Positions 18,902 to 27,812 of a stretch of DNA of 64,000 nt are shown piece after piece. Below the pieces are notes generated by a model. The model did no database searches. It was not told where the DNA came from and saw nothing but the letters and a program-made list of their open reading frames with translations. Location of the stretch: positions 1 to 64,000 of the forward strand of contig JAHYJN010000008.1 of the NCBI GenBank assembly GCA_019428905.1, written 5' to 3'. Positions within the stretch are counted from its first letter, which is position 1, and each line of letters opens with the position of its first letter. The position numbers were made by a program, and so were the translations under genes. Source of the stretch: Candidatus Brevefilum sp. (GTDB lineage: Bacteria; Chloroflexota; Anaerolineae; Anaerolineales; Anaerolineaceae).

Positions 18902-19747
18902 ATGGACGATCAATTACCTCTGGATGAACCTGCCGACGACCTGGAACACCTCCCACAAGAGGAGAGATCGAAACAGGTCGGTGTAGCAAAGCCAAAGAAG
19001 CCTGCTGCGTTCAATTTCTGGAGCGGGTTGACCACCGTGTTGGGTGCGGCTTTTATCGTGGCGACCCTTTTCACCCTGTGGACGCCCGGCAGCTTGGTTG
19101 AAAGCAGCCTGGAAGCCAGGATGGCCCAGGTGATCGATTCTGTTCCTGGAGAGGGTGATAGCATCCTGGTGAGCGCACCGGACTCCGAAGAAGATGTGAA
19201 CTGGGAGACCATTGGGATTGTTGCAGGGCATTATGGTTCTGACCCTGGCGCAGTTTGCCCGAACAACGTTACCGAGGCTGAATTAAACCTTGAAATTGCC
19301 ACCCTGGTTCAGAAACGGCTCACCGACATGGGTTATGAGGTTGATTTATTGCAGGAGTTTGATTCAAGGTTGTGGGGCTACCAGGCTGCCGTGGTTGTTT
19401 CCATTCACCTGGATTCCTGTCAATATGTCAATGAACAGGCGACGGGGTATAAAGTGGCCTCAGCCTTATCTGCACAGAACATCGCTGACAGCCAGCGGTT
19501 AACCCAATGCCTGTCGACGAGATATGGGGAAGTTACCGGTTTGCCCTACCATGCTGGCTCAGTAACGAACGATATGACCTATTACCACGCATTTAATGAG
19601 GTTGATCCACGCACCCTTGCTGCGATCATTGAGGCGGGGTTTATGAACCTGGATTACCGATTTATTACCGAAGAAACAGACCTGGTGGCTGAGGGTATCG
19701 TGGCCGGGATTTTGTGTTACTTAAATAACGAACCACTGAGTCCATAA
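18902..19747 (+). CDS. N-acetylmuramoyl-L-alanine amidase, membrane-anchored
   Basis: 281 residues. A cytosolic acidic N-terminus (1-38) is followed by one transmembrane helix (about 40-62) and an Amidase_3 domain (about 100-281). The zinc ligands and catalytic Glu are visible: His in VAGHYGSDPGA, Glu in NVTEAELNLE, His in SIHLDSC, and Glu in AAIIEAGFMN. It cuts the bond between muramic acid and the stem peptide outside the cell. It is the first gene of a three-gene wall operon, with gaps of two bases and an overlap. Confidence 0.9.
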   Translation: MDDQLPLDEPADDLEHLPQEERSKQVGVAKPKKPAAFNFWSGLTTVLGAAFIVATLFTLWTPGSLVESSLEARMAQVIDSVPGEGDSILVSAPDSEEDVNWETIGIVAGHYGSDPGAVCPNNVTEAELNLEIATLVQKRLTDMGYEVDLLQEFDSRLWGYQAAVVVSIHLDSCQYVNEQATGYKVASALSAQNIADSQRLTQCLSTRYGEVTGLPYHAGSVTNDMTYYHAFNEVDPRTLAAIIEAGFMNLDYRFITEETDLVAEGIVAGILCYLNNEPLSP

Positions 19748-19749
19748 CG

Positions 19750-20775
19750 ATGAACGATGAATCCGAGCGACGTTTACTGGCCGAAAGCAAAGATGCACTG
19801 CGAAAAGGTGACCGGGCTTTAGCGCGCCGGATTGCCCAACAGGTCGTATCGGAAAATTTTAATGCGCTCGAAGGTTGGCTGATCCTGGCAGGGCTTTCCA
19901 GTCCCAGGGCCAGCATGGCTTACCTGGAAATAGCACAAGGGCTTAATTCTGAAGATCCACGCGTTAAGGCGGCGTTGAAGTGGTCCCGCAAGCGGATGGG
20001 GGCAGAGACGCCAGGCGCGGATACTGAAGATACCCGTGAAATAAAGGGGGCAAAATTAGCACCGGTTTCGCATGTCAGGCCCCCGATCACAATGGAAACC
20101 CATTGGCCGGTTTGGCTGTGGACGATTGTTGGGCTGGTACTGATGGCATCCCTGCTGTTGGGCTTGGATATGATCCCTTCTGGCTTTGTTCGGGCTGCTG
20201 ATCAAGCTGCACCCATCCAAATGGAAAATTTTAGCAAACCCAGTTTAACCCCTACGCCGACCAACACACCGACCAACACACCTACATCAACCCCGACCTC
20301 CACGCCGACCAGCACACCCACGTCTACCCCCACTTCAACCCCGACAGCCACGCCAACTTCAACCCCCACCCAAAGGCCTTCCCCCACCAGGCAGTCATAC
20401 ATGCCACCCGGCATTGAAGGGGATGAGCGCTGGATTGATATTGACCTCTCAGAACAGCGGTTATATGCCTACGAAGGCGATATGATTGTTCGGTCTTTTC
20501 TTGTATCCACCGGCCTGCCCAATACACCCACGCCAGTGGGACGCTTTGCCGTATGGATCAAGCTGCGCTACACCGATATGTCCGGTCCTGGTTATTACCT
20601 GCCCAACGTGCCCTATACCATGTATTTTTATAAGGATTACGGGATTCACGGCACGTACTGGCACAGCAATTTTGGCACGCCGATGAGCCATGGCTGTGTC
20701 AACATGGTCACTGAAGAGGCAGGCTGGTTGTTCAACTGGTCGCATGTGGGTATTATCGTCAACGTCCATGACTGA
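19750..20775 (+). CDS. L,D-transpeptidase (YkuD) with Thr-Pro repeat stalk
   Basis: 341 residues. N-terminal cytosolic helical region with a TPR-like look (1-70), transmembrane helix (about 118-140), a low-complexity stalk of TPTST-type repeats (about 160-212), and a YkuD domain (about 222-341) with the catalytic HGTYWHSNFGTPMSHGCVNM motif (Cys near residue 318). It forms 3-3 cross-links or attaches proteins to peptidoglycan. Gap to the amidase is two bases, and it overlaps the next transpeptidase by eight. Confidence 0.92.
   Translation: MNDESERRLLAESKDALRKGDRALARRIAQQVVSENFNALEGWLILAGLSSPRASMAYLEIAQGLNSEDPRVKAALKWSRKRMGAETPGADTEDTREIKGAKLAPVSHVRPPITMETHWPVWLWTIVGLVLMASLLLGLDMIPSGFVRAADQAAPIQMENFSKPSLTPTPTNTPTNTPTSTPTSTPTSTPTSTPTSTPTATPTSTPTQRPSPTRQSYMPPGIEGDERWIDIDLSEQRLYAYEGDMIVRSFLVSTGLPNTPTPVGRFAVWIKLRYTDMSGPGYYLPNVPYTMYFYKDYGIHGTYWHSNFGTPMSHGCVNMVTEEAGWLFNWSHVGIIVNVHD
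20240..20390 (+). repeat. Short tandem coding repeats (Thr-Pro stalk)
   Basis: Imperfect 12-base units of the accnccacn-type encode alternating Thr-Pro/Ser-Thr-Pro residues of the transpeptidase stalk. Such a tract is prone to length change. Confidence 0.7.
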
Positions 20776-21835
20776 CCGTTTCTCCATGTTGAAGTTAAAT
20801 TCATCTCTTTCTCGACGGGAATTTATCAAATTCTGGGGTCTGGGTATGGCAGGTTTATTTTTACCCACGAACCTGCTCCCACGGTCGGACACGACCAGCA
20901 TTCAACGGCGCAATGACCGGCTTTTGGGGCGCGTTCAGCAGGACCGATTCCCGCTGTATGAAGCCTTGTCGGTGGGTTCAGATGTGATCCGTGAGCTTAA
21001 GCTGGACAGCGTTTATGAGATCACCGGTATCTCAATTTGTGAGGATGATTCCTCGGCGAACCGCACCTGGTATGAATTGGATGGGATGGGTTATGCACAT
21101 TCCGGGCGCATCCAGCCGGTCAGGATGCAATTCAATGCACCTGCCCCCTTTATCCCTGCAACTGGTCGCTTAGGTGAAATCACTATCCCCTTGGTGGATG
21201 CCTATTCAAGTATAGATGAAGATCGAAAGGTGCTTTACCGGTTATATTATGCGTCCACTTTCTGGGTGACCGATCGGCTGACAGATGAGAATGGCGGCGC
21301 ATGGTATCAACTGCTGGATGATCGCTTTCATAAGAAGTTGTATGTACCAGCCTACTACATCCGGTTAGTCCCCGATAGAGAATTACGCCCACTTTCGCCA
21401 CAGGTTCCATTTGAAGAAAAAACCCTGGTGGTAGACCTGCAAAAACAATCCCTCGTGGCTTACGAAGGTGAAAAGGTTGTGAATGTGTTTCGGATTTCTT
21501 CTGGTGCACGTTCAGCGGAAGGGGGCTTTGCCACACCGCAAGGAGTCTTCAGAACGACCAGCAAGCGACCCTGCCGCCACATGTTTTTACCGCCCAGTGA
21601 ATTTGGCACGGGATATGACCTCCCCGGTGTTCCGTGGATCAGCTATTTTACCGGTGATGGGGTTGGATTTCATGGCACCTACTGGCACAATGATTTTGGC
21701 GTGCCGAACAGCCACGGTTGTATCAATATGAACCCGCAGGCGGCAAAATGGGTTTATCGCTGGACAACACCGGTGGTTCCACCAGGCGAATATTTTTACT
21801 CCGGCCATGAGAGCACCCGGGTGGTCGTTCAATAG
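20768..21835 (+). CDS. L,D-transpeptidase with twin-arginine-like signal
   Basis: 355 residues. The N-terminus carries SRREFIKFWGLGMAGLFLP (residues about 13-31), a good twin-arginine export signal. The middle part (60-215) resembles the SH3-like N-domains of Chloroflexota transpeptidases. The YkuD domain (220-340) has HGTYWHNDFGVPNSHGCINM, with Cys near residue 317. I chose ATG 20768, which overlaps the end of the previous gene by eight bases; ATG 20786 is an alternative. It is a second cross-linking enzyme, exported by a different route from its membrane-anchored neighbour. Confidence 0.9.
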   Translation: MTDRFSMLKLNSSLSRREFIKFWGLGMAGLFLPTNLLPRSDTTSIQRRNDRLLGRVQQDRFPLYEALSVGSDVIRELKLDSVYEITGISICEDDSSANRTWYELDGMGYAHSGRIQPVRMQFNAPAPFIPATGRLGEITIPLVDAYSSIDEDRKVLYRLYYASTFWVTDRLTDENGGAWYQLLDDRFHKKLYVPAYYIRLVPDRELRPLSPQVPFEEKTLVVDLQKQSLVAYEGEKVVNVFRISSGARSAEGGFATPQGVFRTTSKRPCRHMFLPPSEFGTGYDLPGVPWISYFTGDGVGFHGTYWHNDFGVPNSHGCINMNPQAAKWVYRWTTPVVPPGEYFYSGHESTRVVVQ

Positions 21836-21914
21836 TTACAACCCGCATCTTTTACCTGAATTAACTAAAATCTTATACAGTTGTTCTATAGTTCGAATTA
21901 ACCGTTGATATAAT

Positions 21915-22016
21915 GTAACTATTCAGCGTGCGAGGGAATAGGGGGATGTGGTGTGGCGGCTTCGCCGCCACACCACATCCCCCTTACTTCATCAGCAGTG
22001 CTGCCTGAGTAGTTAC
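21915..22016. repeat. Palindromic element, copy B (MITE-like)
   Basis: Perfect 20-bp arms (21941-21960 and 21964-21983) around a three-base loop sit inside outer inverted ends gtaactattcag (21915-21926) and ctgagtagttac (22005-22016). No coding capacity. Copy A is at 9.2 kb and a partial relative is at 58.7 kb. The right end runs into the TATAAT (22018-22023) of the next gene. Confidence 0.8.
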
Positions 22017-22028
22017 GATATAATCTTA

Positions 22029-22463
22029 ATGGAGGAAGGTTTGCCCAAGAAAGCTGTTTTTGAAGGCCTGGTATTTGATGAATATGGCAATCCAGTTGAA
22101 ACCGGCTGGATTGGCGTTGAACCCTGTTACATCGTTGATGATGATGGGTTCAAACGCCACATTCCTGCGGAGGATGTGGATCGCCAGGTATGGCAGTTGT
22201 TCCAGGAACAGATCGAAGGTCATGAGGATTTGCTCTCAGAGAAGGCTGCAGAGATGCTGGGGCAGAATGATATCTTCACCATGGCCGCTATCCAGAGCCA
22301 GTTCAAGAATATGGAAGAGCATTACGACAAGCTGGCTGAAATTGGTATCCCTGAAGAAAGCCGGGTCTACCTGGGCATGATCGGGTTCCGGATAGTCATT
22401 TCGATCCACGGCGACGTGGTGGATGTGATCCAACCTGGGATCGTCGACGATTCCGGTGAATAG
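22029..22463 (+). CDS. Conserved hypothetical acidic protein
   Basis: 144 residues from ATG 22029. A TTG at 22041 is a strong rival start, since GGAGG (22031-22035) stands five bases before it and inside the longer frame. The sequence (KKAVFEGLVFDEYGNPVETG, then VGVEPCYIVDDDGFKRHI) is acidic, with a beta-rich N-terminus and a helical middle that is not a known catalytic domain. I do not recognise the family. It lies 50 bases before the thioredoxin-TPR gene, so the two may act together. Confidence 0.75.
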   Translation: MEEGLPKKAVFEGLVFDEYGNPVETGWIGVEPCYIVDDDGFKRHIPAEDVDRQVWQLFQEQIEGHEDLLSEKAAEMLGQNDIFTMAAIQSQFKNMEEHYDKLAEIGIPEESRVYLGMIGFRIVISIHGDVVDVIQPGIVDDSGE

Positions 22464-22515
22464 TAAACGATGATGCCTGAGAACTGCAGTACAATTAACG
22501 TGAAGGAATAAGGAT

Positions 22516-23346
22516 ATGGCCTCAGATTTTATCATTCACGTTGACGAATCTGATTTTGAATATGAAGTGCTTCAATATTCCACGCACATCCCGGTCTTGG
22601 TGGATTTTTGGGCAGCCTGGTGTGTGCCGTGTCGTGTGTTGGGGCCTAAGCTGGAGGCGCTCGCCAGGGAAGGTGAGGGCAGCTTCAGGCTGGCGAAGGT
22701 CAACGTAGACGATAACGGCAGGCTGGCCAAGAAATATAAAATCCGCAATATCCCGGCAGCCAAAGCCTTTGTGGACGGTCATGTTGTGGCTGAATTCTCG
22801 GGGGTGCCTTCAGATGATCATTTGCGGGCGTTAATTCATCGACTGGCCCCGACACCCGAAGATTTGATGTATGCCAAAGGCAATAGCCTGATGGAACTGG
22901 GCGATTATGGGGAAGCCGAGGATGCCTACCGCCAATTTCTCTCTGTGCAGCCCGACCATGCCGGCGCTTTGCTGGGTTTGATTCGGGCTTTGCTGTTGCA
23001 AGGTGAAGGGCGGGAGGCTGCCGTCTTGCTTGAAAACTTCCCAGCCAGTTCAGAATATAACACGGCCCAGTTATTGAAACCTGTGGCGAAAGCTTTTACG
23101 GTGAACCGGGTTGACCTGGTTGAAGATGATCAACCCCTAGAAGCCGTTTTCCGGAACGGCATGCGGCTGGCCCAGCGGGGGAACATCCTGGCTGCATTGG
23201 ACGGCTTTTTGGATATCTTGCGCAAGGACCGGCATTATCGCGGGGGGGAGGTGAAAGAAATTTTTGTTGGCTTGCTGGCATTGCTGGGAGATTCCTACCC
23301 GGAGGTGAGCCAATATCGCAAAGACCTGTCATCGGCGTTGTTTTAG
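22516..23346 (+). CDS. Thioredoxin-TPR protein (CnoX/YbbN-like)
   Basis: 276 residues. Thioredoxin domain (1-105) with the active site WCVPC near residue 36 and the cis-Pro motif NIPAAKAFVDG, followed by a TPR-type helical region (about 115-276). This is the architecture of CnoX, a chaperedoxin that holds unfolding proteins under oxidative stress. E. coli CnoX has SxxC; here both cysteines are present, so redox activity is possible. AGGAATAAGG precedes the ATG. Confidence 0.9.
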   Translation: MASDFIIHVDESDFEYEVLQYSTHIPVLVDFWAAWCVPCRVLGPKLEALAREGEGSFRLAKVNVDDNGRLAKKYKIRNIPAAKAFVDGHVVAEFSGVPSDDHLRALIHRLAPTPEDLMYAKGNSLMELGDYGEAEDAYRQFLSVQPDHAGALLGLIRALLLQGEGREAAVLLENFPASSEYNTAQLLKPVAKAFTVNRVDLVEDDQPLEAVFRNGMRLAQRGNILAALDGFLDILRKDRHYRGGEVKEIFVGLLALLGDSYPEVSQYRKDLSSALF

Positions 23347-23349
23347 GGG

Positions 23350-23465
23350 TGATAGTGAATGGTGAATAGTGAGTAGTGAGTAGTGAGTAATCCTATGCCG
23401 CTTCGCTTCGGGGAAAAGGTGTTAGGTGGTAGGTATTAGGTAATCGGTAATAGGTATTGGGGGAA
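23350..23465. repeat. Low-complexity gtgagta and ggtattagg repeats
   Basis: Seven-base gtgagta-like units (about 23355-23390) are followed by ggtattaggtaat-type repeats (about 23420-23462). A related attagg stretch occurs at 4.47-4.50 kb. The remainder of the gap up to 23626 is AT-rich with no gene. Confidence 0.65.
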
Positions 23466-23626
23466 TGGCTTCAGCTGGAATTCATTAATGAAACTGTGTG
23501 TTTTTTCTTTGATCTGCTTGGTTAATCCCTGTTATATAATATAAAAATATTAGATATAAAAATAAAACAGTTGAAAGCCTCGTTCAAAATTGGGTACAGT
23601 GAAAAAACAAAGAAAGGAGATCTAAA

Positions 23627-24529
23627 ATGAAACAAATAATTACCCCCAATTTATGGTTCGCAGGTGATGCTCAAGAAGCCGTTGATTTTTACACGTCTTC
23701 ATTTCCTGGCAGCCGAATCCTGACCACGTCCTATTACCCCAAAAGTACCGCTGATGGTCTGGCAGATTTTCAACTGGAATTTGCTGGCAAAGTGCTGACG
23801 CTTGAATTTGAGCTGGGTGGGCATACATTTATCGCCATCAATGCCGGTCCAGAATTTGCGCCCAACCCGTCCATATCCTTCATGGTGAACTTTGACCCCT
23901 CGGTTGATGACGGCGCACGCGACCACCTGGACGAACTGTGGCAAAAGCTCAGTGATGGCGGTCAAGTGCTCATGCCGCTTGACTCATATCCATTCAGCCA
24001 ACAATACGGCTGGATCAAAGACCGGTATGGTGTGACCTGGCAATTGATCCTGACGGATCCAGCGGGCGAACCACGTCCGTTCATCGTCCCTTCGCTGCTG
24101 TTTACCGGTCAAAATCAAAACCGTGCAGAAGAAGCGGTCCATTTCTATGTGTCCGTTTTCAAGGATGCCAAAGTGGGTGCACTGAACTATTATCCTGAGG
24201 ACATTGGACCAGCCAAGGCTGGTGCGCTGATGTTTGGCGATTTTATGCTGGCTAACCAATGGTTTGCAGCGATGGATTCAGCTGTCGAACACAATTTTAG
24301 TTTCAACGAAGCGATATCCTTAGCCGTCAGCTGCAAAGACCAGGCTGAAATTGATACCTTCTGGGAAAAACTGTCCGACGATCGACAGTTTGAACAATGT
24401 GGTTGGTGTAAGGATAAATTCGGCTTAAGCTGGCAAATTGTGCCGGAAAACATCGACGAATTGATGGAAAAGCCAGGCGCCTATGCCCGCATGATGGACA
24501 TGAAAAAGCTGATCATCGCTGACTTTTAA
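23627..24529 (+). CDS. Two-domain VOC/PhnB-like protein
   Basis: 300 residues made of two similar halves (1-140 and 150-290), each with the PhnB-like start (TPNLWFAGDAQEAVDFYTSS; PSLLFTGQNQNRAEEAVHFY), SFPG/VFKDAK turn and a C-terminal GW-KDRYGV/GWCKDKFG-type W-x-I segment. This is the PF06983 family of the vicinal oxygen chelate superfamily. Several members are called 3-demethylubiquinone methyltransferase by old annotation error. No substrate is known. AAAGGAG lies upstream. Confidence 0.92.
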   Translation: MKQIITPNLWFAGDAQEAVDFYTSSFPGSRILTTSYYPKSTADGLADFQLEFAGKVLTLEFELGGHTFIAINAGPEFAPNPSISFMVNFDPSVDDGARDHLDELWQKLSDGGQVLMPLDSYPFSQQYGWIKDRYGVTWQLILTDPAGEPRPFIVPSLLFTGQNQNRAEEAVHFYVSVFKDAKVGALNYYPEDIGPAKAGALMFGDFMLANQWFAAMDSAVEHNFSFNEAISLAVSCKDQAEIDTFWEKLSDDRQFEQCGWCKDKFGLSWQIVPENIDELMEKPGAYARMMDMKKLIIADF

Positions 24530-24799
24530 CAAATCCTAGGCAGGGTTGATGGATGAGAACCGGTCAGAGCGATGAGGTAAAGGCTGAAGGGATTGTATAT
24601 CACAGGCAATAACAAGGTGGGGTGGTGATGCGTACATGGTGAATAAGGTACGGCACACTGAGGCATCTCACACCACCAATACTTCAACGCTTTGGAATCA
24701 GGTCTCGCCATATTAGATGATTAGATATAGGCGATTAGGGAGCTTTTGTTATGATACCGGGCGTTCTTAAGGGTTATCACGGGATAATTGCGTATCTAT

Positions 24800-25720
24800 T
24801 CAACCATACTTTTCCTGCACCCTCAGCGCTCTTAAGGTATTAAACCTTCTGGGCGCCCCGGTTTGTTCCATGTCAAAGTGGACCAGCCCGGGATGTTTTG
24901 CCTGGATAGGCCAGGCGCCATCCTTTCTACGCTTTGACATCAGTAACTCCAGGGCTGCTTTCATCCGTGGATCATAGGATCTGTCCGCATCCGCTAAATA
25001 CACCAATGCCCTCAAAATGTCATAGAACCATCGTGAAGGAAAGGACAGCATCGTCCATTTGTTATTGATAACCTCTCCGGTTTTATCGGATTTATAGAGC
25101 TGATGCATCAAAAGAAATTCTTCGGCAGTGAGTCTTGCCTGGTGCAATTCATCAACCCGGTACGAATAACCCGCTTTGATGAATTCCCATATGCCTTCCA
25201 AGGCAGACATGGTGGTATGCATGGAGCTGTGATGCGCGCCTTTGGTTTTACCCTCGCAGTTGAACCCCCCGTCCGGCATGATGTTATCCAGTAGATAATC
25301 TACAACGGATTTAAGCTGATCCTCTGGTGTGCCGAAAAATGCCGCGTAATTCAGGAACATGCCGTTGACGCACACGTCACCGGATGGGATGGATCTTGAT
25401 TCATTGATGCTGCCGTTTGGCGCTGTGGATTGCGCCAGGATCAAGGCGATCGTTTCTGAAATTGGTTCGACCGGCTCAATTTCGAGAAAGCGCAGGTCCA
25501 GCAGCGTGTAATGGGAGCTAATCCATTTTGGCTGATAGAAACCTCGGCCCCAATGCCCCGAGGCATTTCTGGCATCCAGAAATCGTTTACCCCAACCTTC
25601 GGTGGCGATCCTTGCTTGTAAATTGTTGAGATGATTTTCTTCGGTATTCAGCAAATATTTGTGGGTCAGATATTGGAGACTGACATCGCCTTGCAGCAGC
25701 CAGTCGATAATTGTCTTCAT
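24800..25720 (-). CDS. Squalene cyclase/prenyltransferase-like toroid protein
   Basis: 306 residues with helical repeats that look like an alpha/alpha toroid: WGKRFLDARNASGHWGRGFYQPKWISSHY, then PDGGFNCEGKTKGAHHSSMHTT and RRKDGAWPIQAKHPG each resemble the QW-type repeats of terpenoid cyclases. The DXDD motif of cyclases is absent, so catalysis as in hopene cyclase is unlikely. The exact role is unknown. It is transcribed away from the VOC-DUF1801-DUF1905 cluster's end. Confidence 0.75.
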   Translation of the reverse strand: MKTIIDWLLQGDVSLQYLTHKYLLNTEENHLNNLQARIATEGWGKRFLDARNASGHWGRGFYQPKWISSHYTLLDLRFLEIEPVEPISETIALILAQSTAPNGSINESRSIPSGDVCVNGMFLNYAAFFGTPEDQLKSVVDYLLDNIMPDGGFNCEGKTKGAHHSSMHTTMSALEGIWEFIKAGYSYRVDELHQARLTAEEFLLMHQLYKSDKTGEVINNKWTMLSFPSRWFYDILRALVYLADADRSYDPRMKAALELLMSKRRKDGAWPIQAKHPGLVHFDMEQTGAPRRFNTLRALRVQEKYG

Positions 25721-25790
25721 GTGTGCCTTCGTCTGAGATTAAATCGAGTAAAGGGGAATTTATTACGCATACATTCGGCTACCATGTATT

Positions 25791-26090
25791 TTAAGACGAC
25801 CTTTCCACAATCGTTACTTTCACGCTGTCGCCGAGCCCTTTGCCGATTTTAGCGCGGATATCCTGGCGGAGTCCAAGGATATAGCAAATGCTTTCGTCGT
25901 CATGCTTGATGCCCATGTTAACGATGCTGCCATCATAGCCCACCCCGTCAAAGGTGGCGTGAACTTTTACCCTGCCCTTGCCAAATTCCTCCCTGATGTC
26001 GAAAGGCATTTCGACATATGCCCCATCTATATCAGGCACTTTCTTGATTTCCGCCTCAAACTCAAATTTCTTATGGATTGGGCTTTCCAT
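25791..26090 (-). CDS. DUF1905 domain protein
   Basis: 99 residues, a small beta-barrel of the DUF1905 type: [40 protein letters not shown] and [12 protein letters not shown] are all diagnostic. AAGGAG lies before the ATG, and the upstream DUF1801 stop (TGA) abuts it. It is the last gene of a VOC-DUF1801-DUF1905 operon. A longer relative fused to a YdeI-like domain is at 50.8 kb. The function is unknown. Confidence 0.9.
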   Translation of the reverse strand: MESPIHKKFEFEAEIKKVPDIDGAYVEMPFDIREEFGKGRVKVHATFDGVGYDGSIVNMGIKHDDESICYILGLRQDIRAKIGKGLGDSVKVTIVERSS

Positions 26091-26549
26091 TCAACTCCTT
26101 TTTACAGCCCTTTCGTAAGAATTTATGTACTCATCAACCGTTATTTTCTGGCACAATTCGGCAACCAGGTCATAAGGGATTTGATCTGGATTTTTAAACC
26201 GGATGCAGCTTTTGCCCATATCAAGCTTGGTGGACACACGCTCAGCGTATTCTTTGATAAACCATGCTTCTAAAGCTGGATTTCCATACAAACCCATATG
26301 ATATACAGCAACATGATTTTTTTGAGATGCCAGGGCAAGAAAGGGAAGAGGTTCATCTTTCTTCACGTGATACCCTTTGGGATATCTTGATAAGGGTACA
26401 ACATAGCCGATCATTCCAGAGGAAATTTGTTCTTCAAAGCCATCCGGCAAGTTGGCCAAGATCACTTGCCGCAATTTTTCTATGACGGGCTTTCTGTCTT
26501 CTGGCAATGCTGCAATATATTCTTGAACCGTGTTCACTTCGTATTGCAT
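26091..26549 (-). CDS. DUF1801 domain protein
   Basis: 152 residues of the DUF1801/YdhG family: TVQEYIAALPEDRKPVIEKL, ISSGMIGYVVPLSRYPKG, HVAVYHMGLY and SCIRFKNPDQIPYDLV. It resembles the fold of the E. coli YdeI/YdhG group and frataxin-like iron-binding proteins, but no function is assigned. ATG 26549 lies one base after the VOC stop and matches homologue starts; a further ATG at 26591 is inside the VOC gene. Confidence 0.88.
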   Translation of the reverse strand: MQYEVNTVQEYIAALPEDRKPVIEKLRQVILANLPDGFEEQISSGMIGYVVPLSRYPKGYHVKKDEPLPFLALASQKNHVAVYHMGLYGNPALEAWFIKEYAERVSTKLDMGKSCIRFKNPDQIPYDLVAELCQKITVDEYINSYERAVKRS

Positions 26550-26550
26550 G

Positions 26551-26985
26551 TTATTCTTCCCTATCTTCCCACAACTTTTTGCGTTCTTCAAAACTCACTT
26601 CTTTGTGTACTTGATGCAGCATCCAGAGATAACCGAAGGGATCGCTGAAAATGGCATTTGAGACGCCAAAGTCAGGCATTTCTGTGACGGGTTGGATCTC
26701 TGTGCAGCCTTGGTTGATGGCTTTGGCATATGTGCTAGCGATATCGAGCACCGAGATATTGAACCAGATCGGTTTCGGATCACCAGGCTTGGGCGCGATC
26801 AGCTGAAATTCAGGATTTTCATCCAGCATGTGAAACCTGGATCCATATAACGTAAACACCACCTCGTTCATTCCTGTGGCATAATTGGTCATCTCAACAG
26901 GTTCCACATCAAAAATTTTCTCATAAAGCGCGCAGGCTTTTAAACAATCTTCGACAACAAAATCAATTTCAACGCCTAGCTTCAT
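26551..26985 (-). CDS. VOC family protein
   Basis: 144 residues, one glyoxalase-like unit pair: VEIDFVVEDCLKACALYEKI at the start, GSRFHMLDENPEFQLIAP in the middle and DPFGYLWMLHQVHKEVS at the end. It belongs to the PhnB-like branch of the vicinal oxygen chelate superfamily. It is the first gene of an operon with DUF1801 and DUF1905, with one-base and zero-base gaps. Confidence 0.88.
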   Translation of the reverse strand: MKLGVEIDFVVEDCLKACALYEKIFDVEPVEMTNYATGMNEVVFTLYGSRFHMLDENPEFQLIAPKPGDPKPIWFNISVLDIASTYAKAINQGCTEIQPVTEMPDFGVSNAIFSDPFGYLWMLHQVHKEVSFEERKKLWEDREE

Positions 26986-27210
26986 CGTTGTACTCCTTTA
27001 ATTAATTGGTTTGAAGGATCGGGAGGATATCTATCTGACGATTCGACGCTAACTGCTGGAATATCAGATCAATATGCCTTCCAAATCCATACGATTGTGC
27101 AACATAATAAAATTATGAAACACTGGTATTGTTATATTAAAGCACAACCTCACCGCCAATACAATGCCAGCCAAGGATACGTTCGTTTGTTTATTGTGTG
27201 GATGCGGTCT

Positions 27211-27275
27211 GGACTAGGGACATTAAGACGATTGTCTCAATATGCCCAGTATACAGGAACATATCGAATAATTTA
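27211..27275 (-). pseudogene. 3'-end fragment of an rlmD/rumA-like gene (fragment 1)
   Basis: Minus-strand translation gives LFDMFLYTGHIETIVLMSL. This is the C-terminal motif of RumA/RlmCD-type 23S rRNA uracil methyltransferases; the intact gene at 29.4 kb ends LFPHTGHVETVVLMSRKDK. Only about 20 codons remain. At nucleotide level it differs clearly from the intact copy, so it is not a recent duplicate. Confidence 0.75.
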
Positions 27276-27281
27276 AGTCAT

Positions 27282-27812
27282 TCATTCGTTAAATATCGCA
27301 GGAAAACAGCCTTCAATAAAATGACGATAATCTGGGTGATCCATTGCATGATCGTATTCTGTTCTCATCGTCCTTTTAATCCATTCCAATTGAGAATCAG
27401 AAGAATCTTCATAACGTAAAATCGTAATCAATCCTTTTCTTTCAGCATCAAGAATTACCTGATAAGCATCTGGGATAAACTCACAGGAATCTACAGTGAC
27501 AGGAACACTTGATGTTGCAGCATCAGGAATTTGGATTTGAAAACCGGAATCAATAATGTTATTTGCAGAGTAAATATAACCCGAAACGCCTTTATATGTC
27601 CTCTCCAAGGCATGTGGATAGTACTCCTCTATTTGTTGTGTACCATCCTGATTAAATCCGTATGGCCCCCATTTTTGCCAATTTCCAGAGTATTCAAAAT
27701 TTGTTTCTCTGCAGTATTTTTCAATGGCATTGCTCAGATAAACCAGTACATTCTCGCGTTTCTTGGAAAAATAGATCAAAGGAATAGTATGGTTTGAAAT
27801 CTGAGGTTCCAA
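27282..27812 (-). CDS. Hypothetical protein, probably frameshifted near its start
   Basis: 176 residues from a TTG (27812). The frame stays open upstream with plausible protein (YYHASSSGNIEILEPQ), but no ATG is found before a stop. A good ATG at 27861, after gtggag, is in the neighbouring frame and would join this one through a shift in the gatatatta stretch near 27850. The protein (PLIYFSKKRENVLVYLSNAI, then KGVSGYIYSAN) looks like an uncharacterised family of low-GC Firmicutes as I recall, unverified. AT-rich codon use sets it apart from its neighbours. Confidence 0.6.
   Translation of the reverse strand: MEPQISNHTIPLIYFSKKRENVLVYLSNAIEKYCRETNFEYSGNWQKWGPYGFNQDGTQQIEEYYPHALERTYKGVSGYIYSANNIIDSGFQIQIPDAATSSVPVTVDSCEFIPDAYQVILDAERKGLITILRYEDSSDSQLEWIKRTMRTEYDHAMDHPDYRHFIEGCFPAIFNE

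Noticed and set aside
20240-20390. CRISPR-like short regular repeats
   Set aside because: They are coding Thr-Pro repeats within a transpeptidase gene, without unique spacers.
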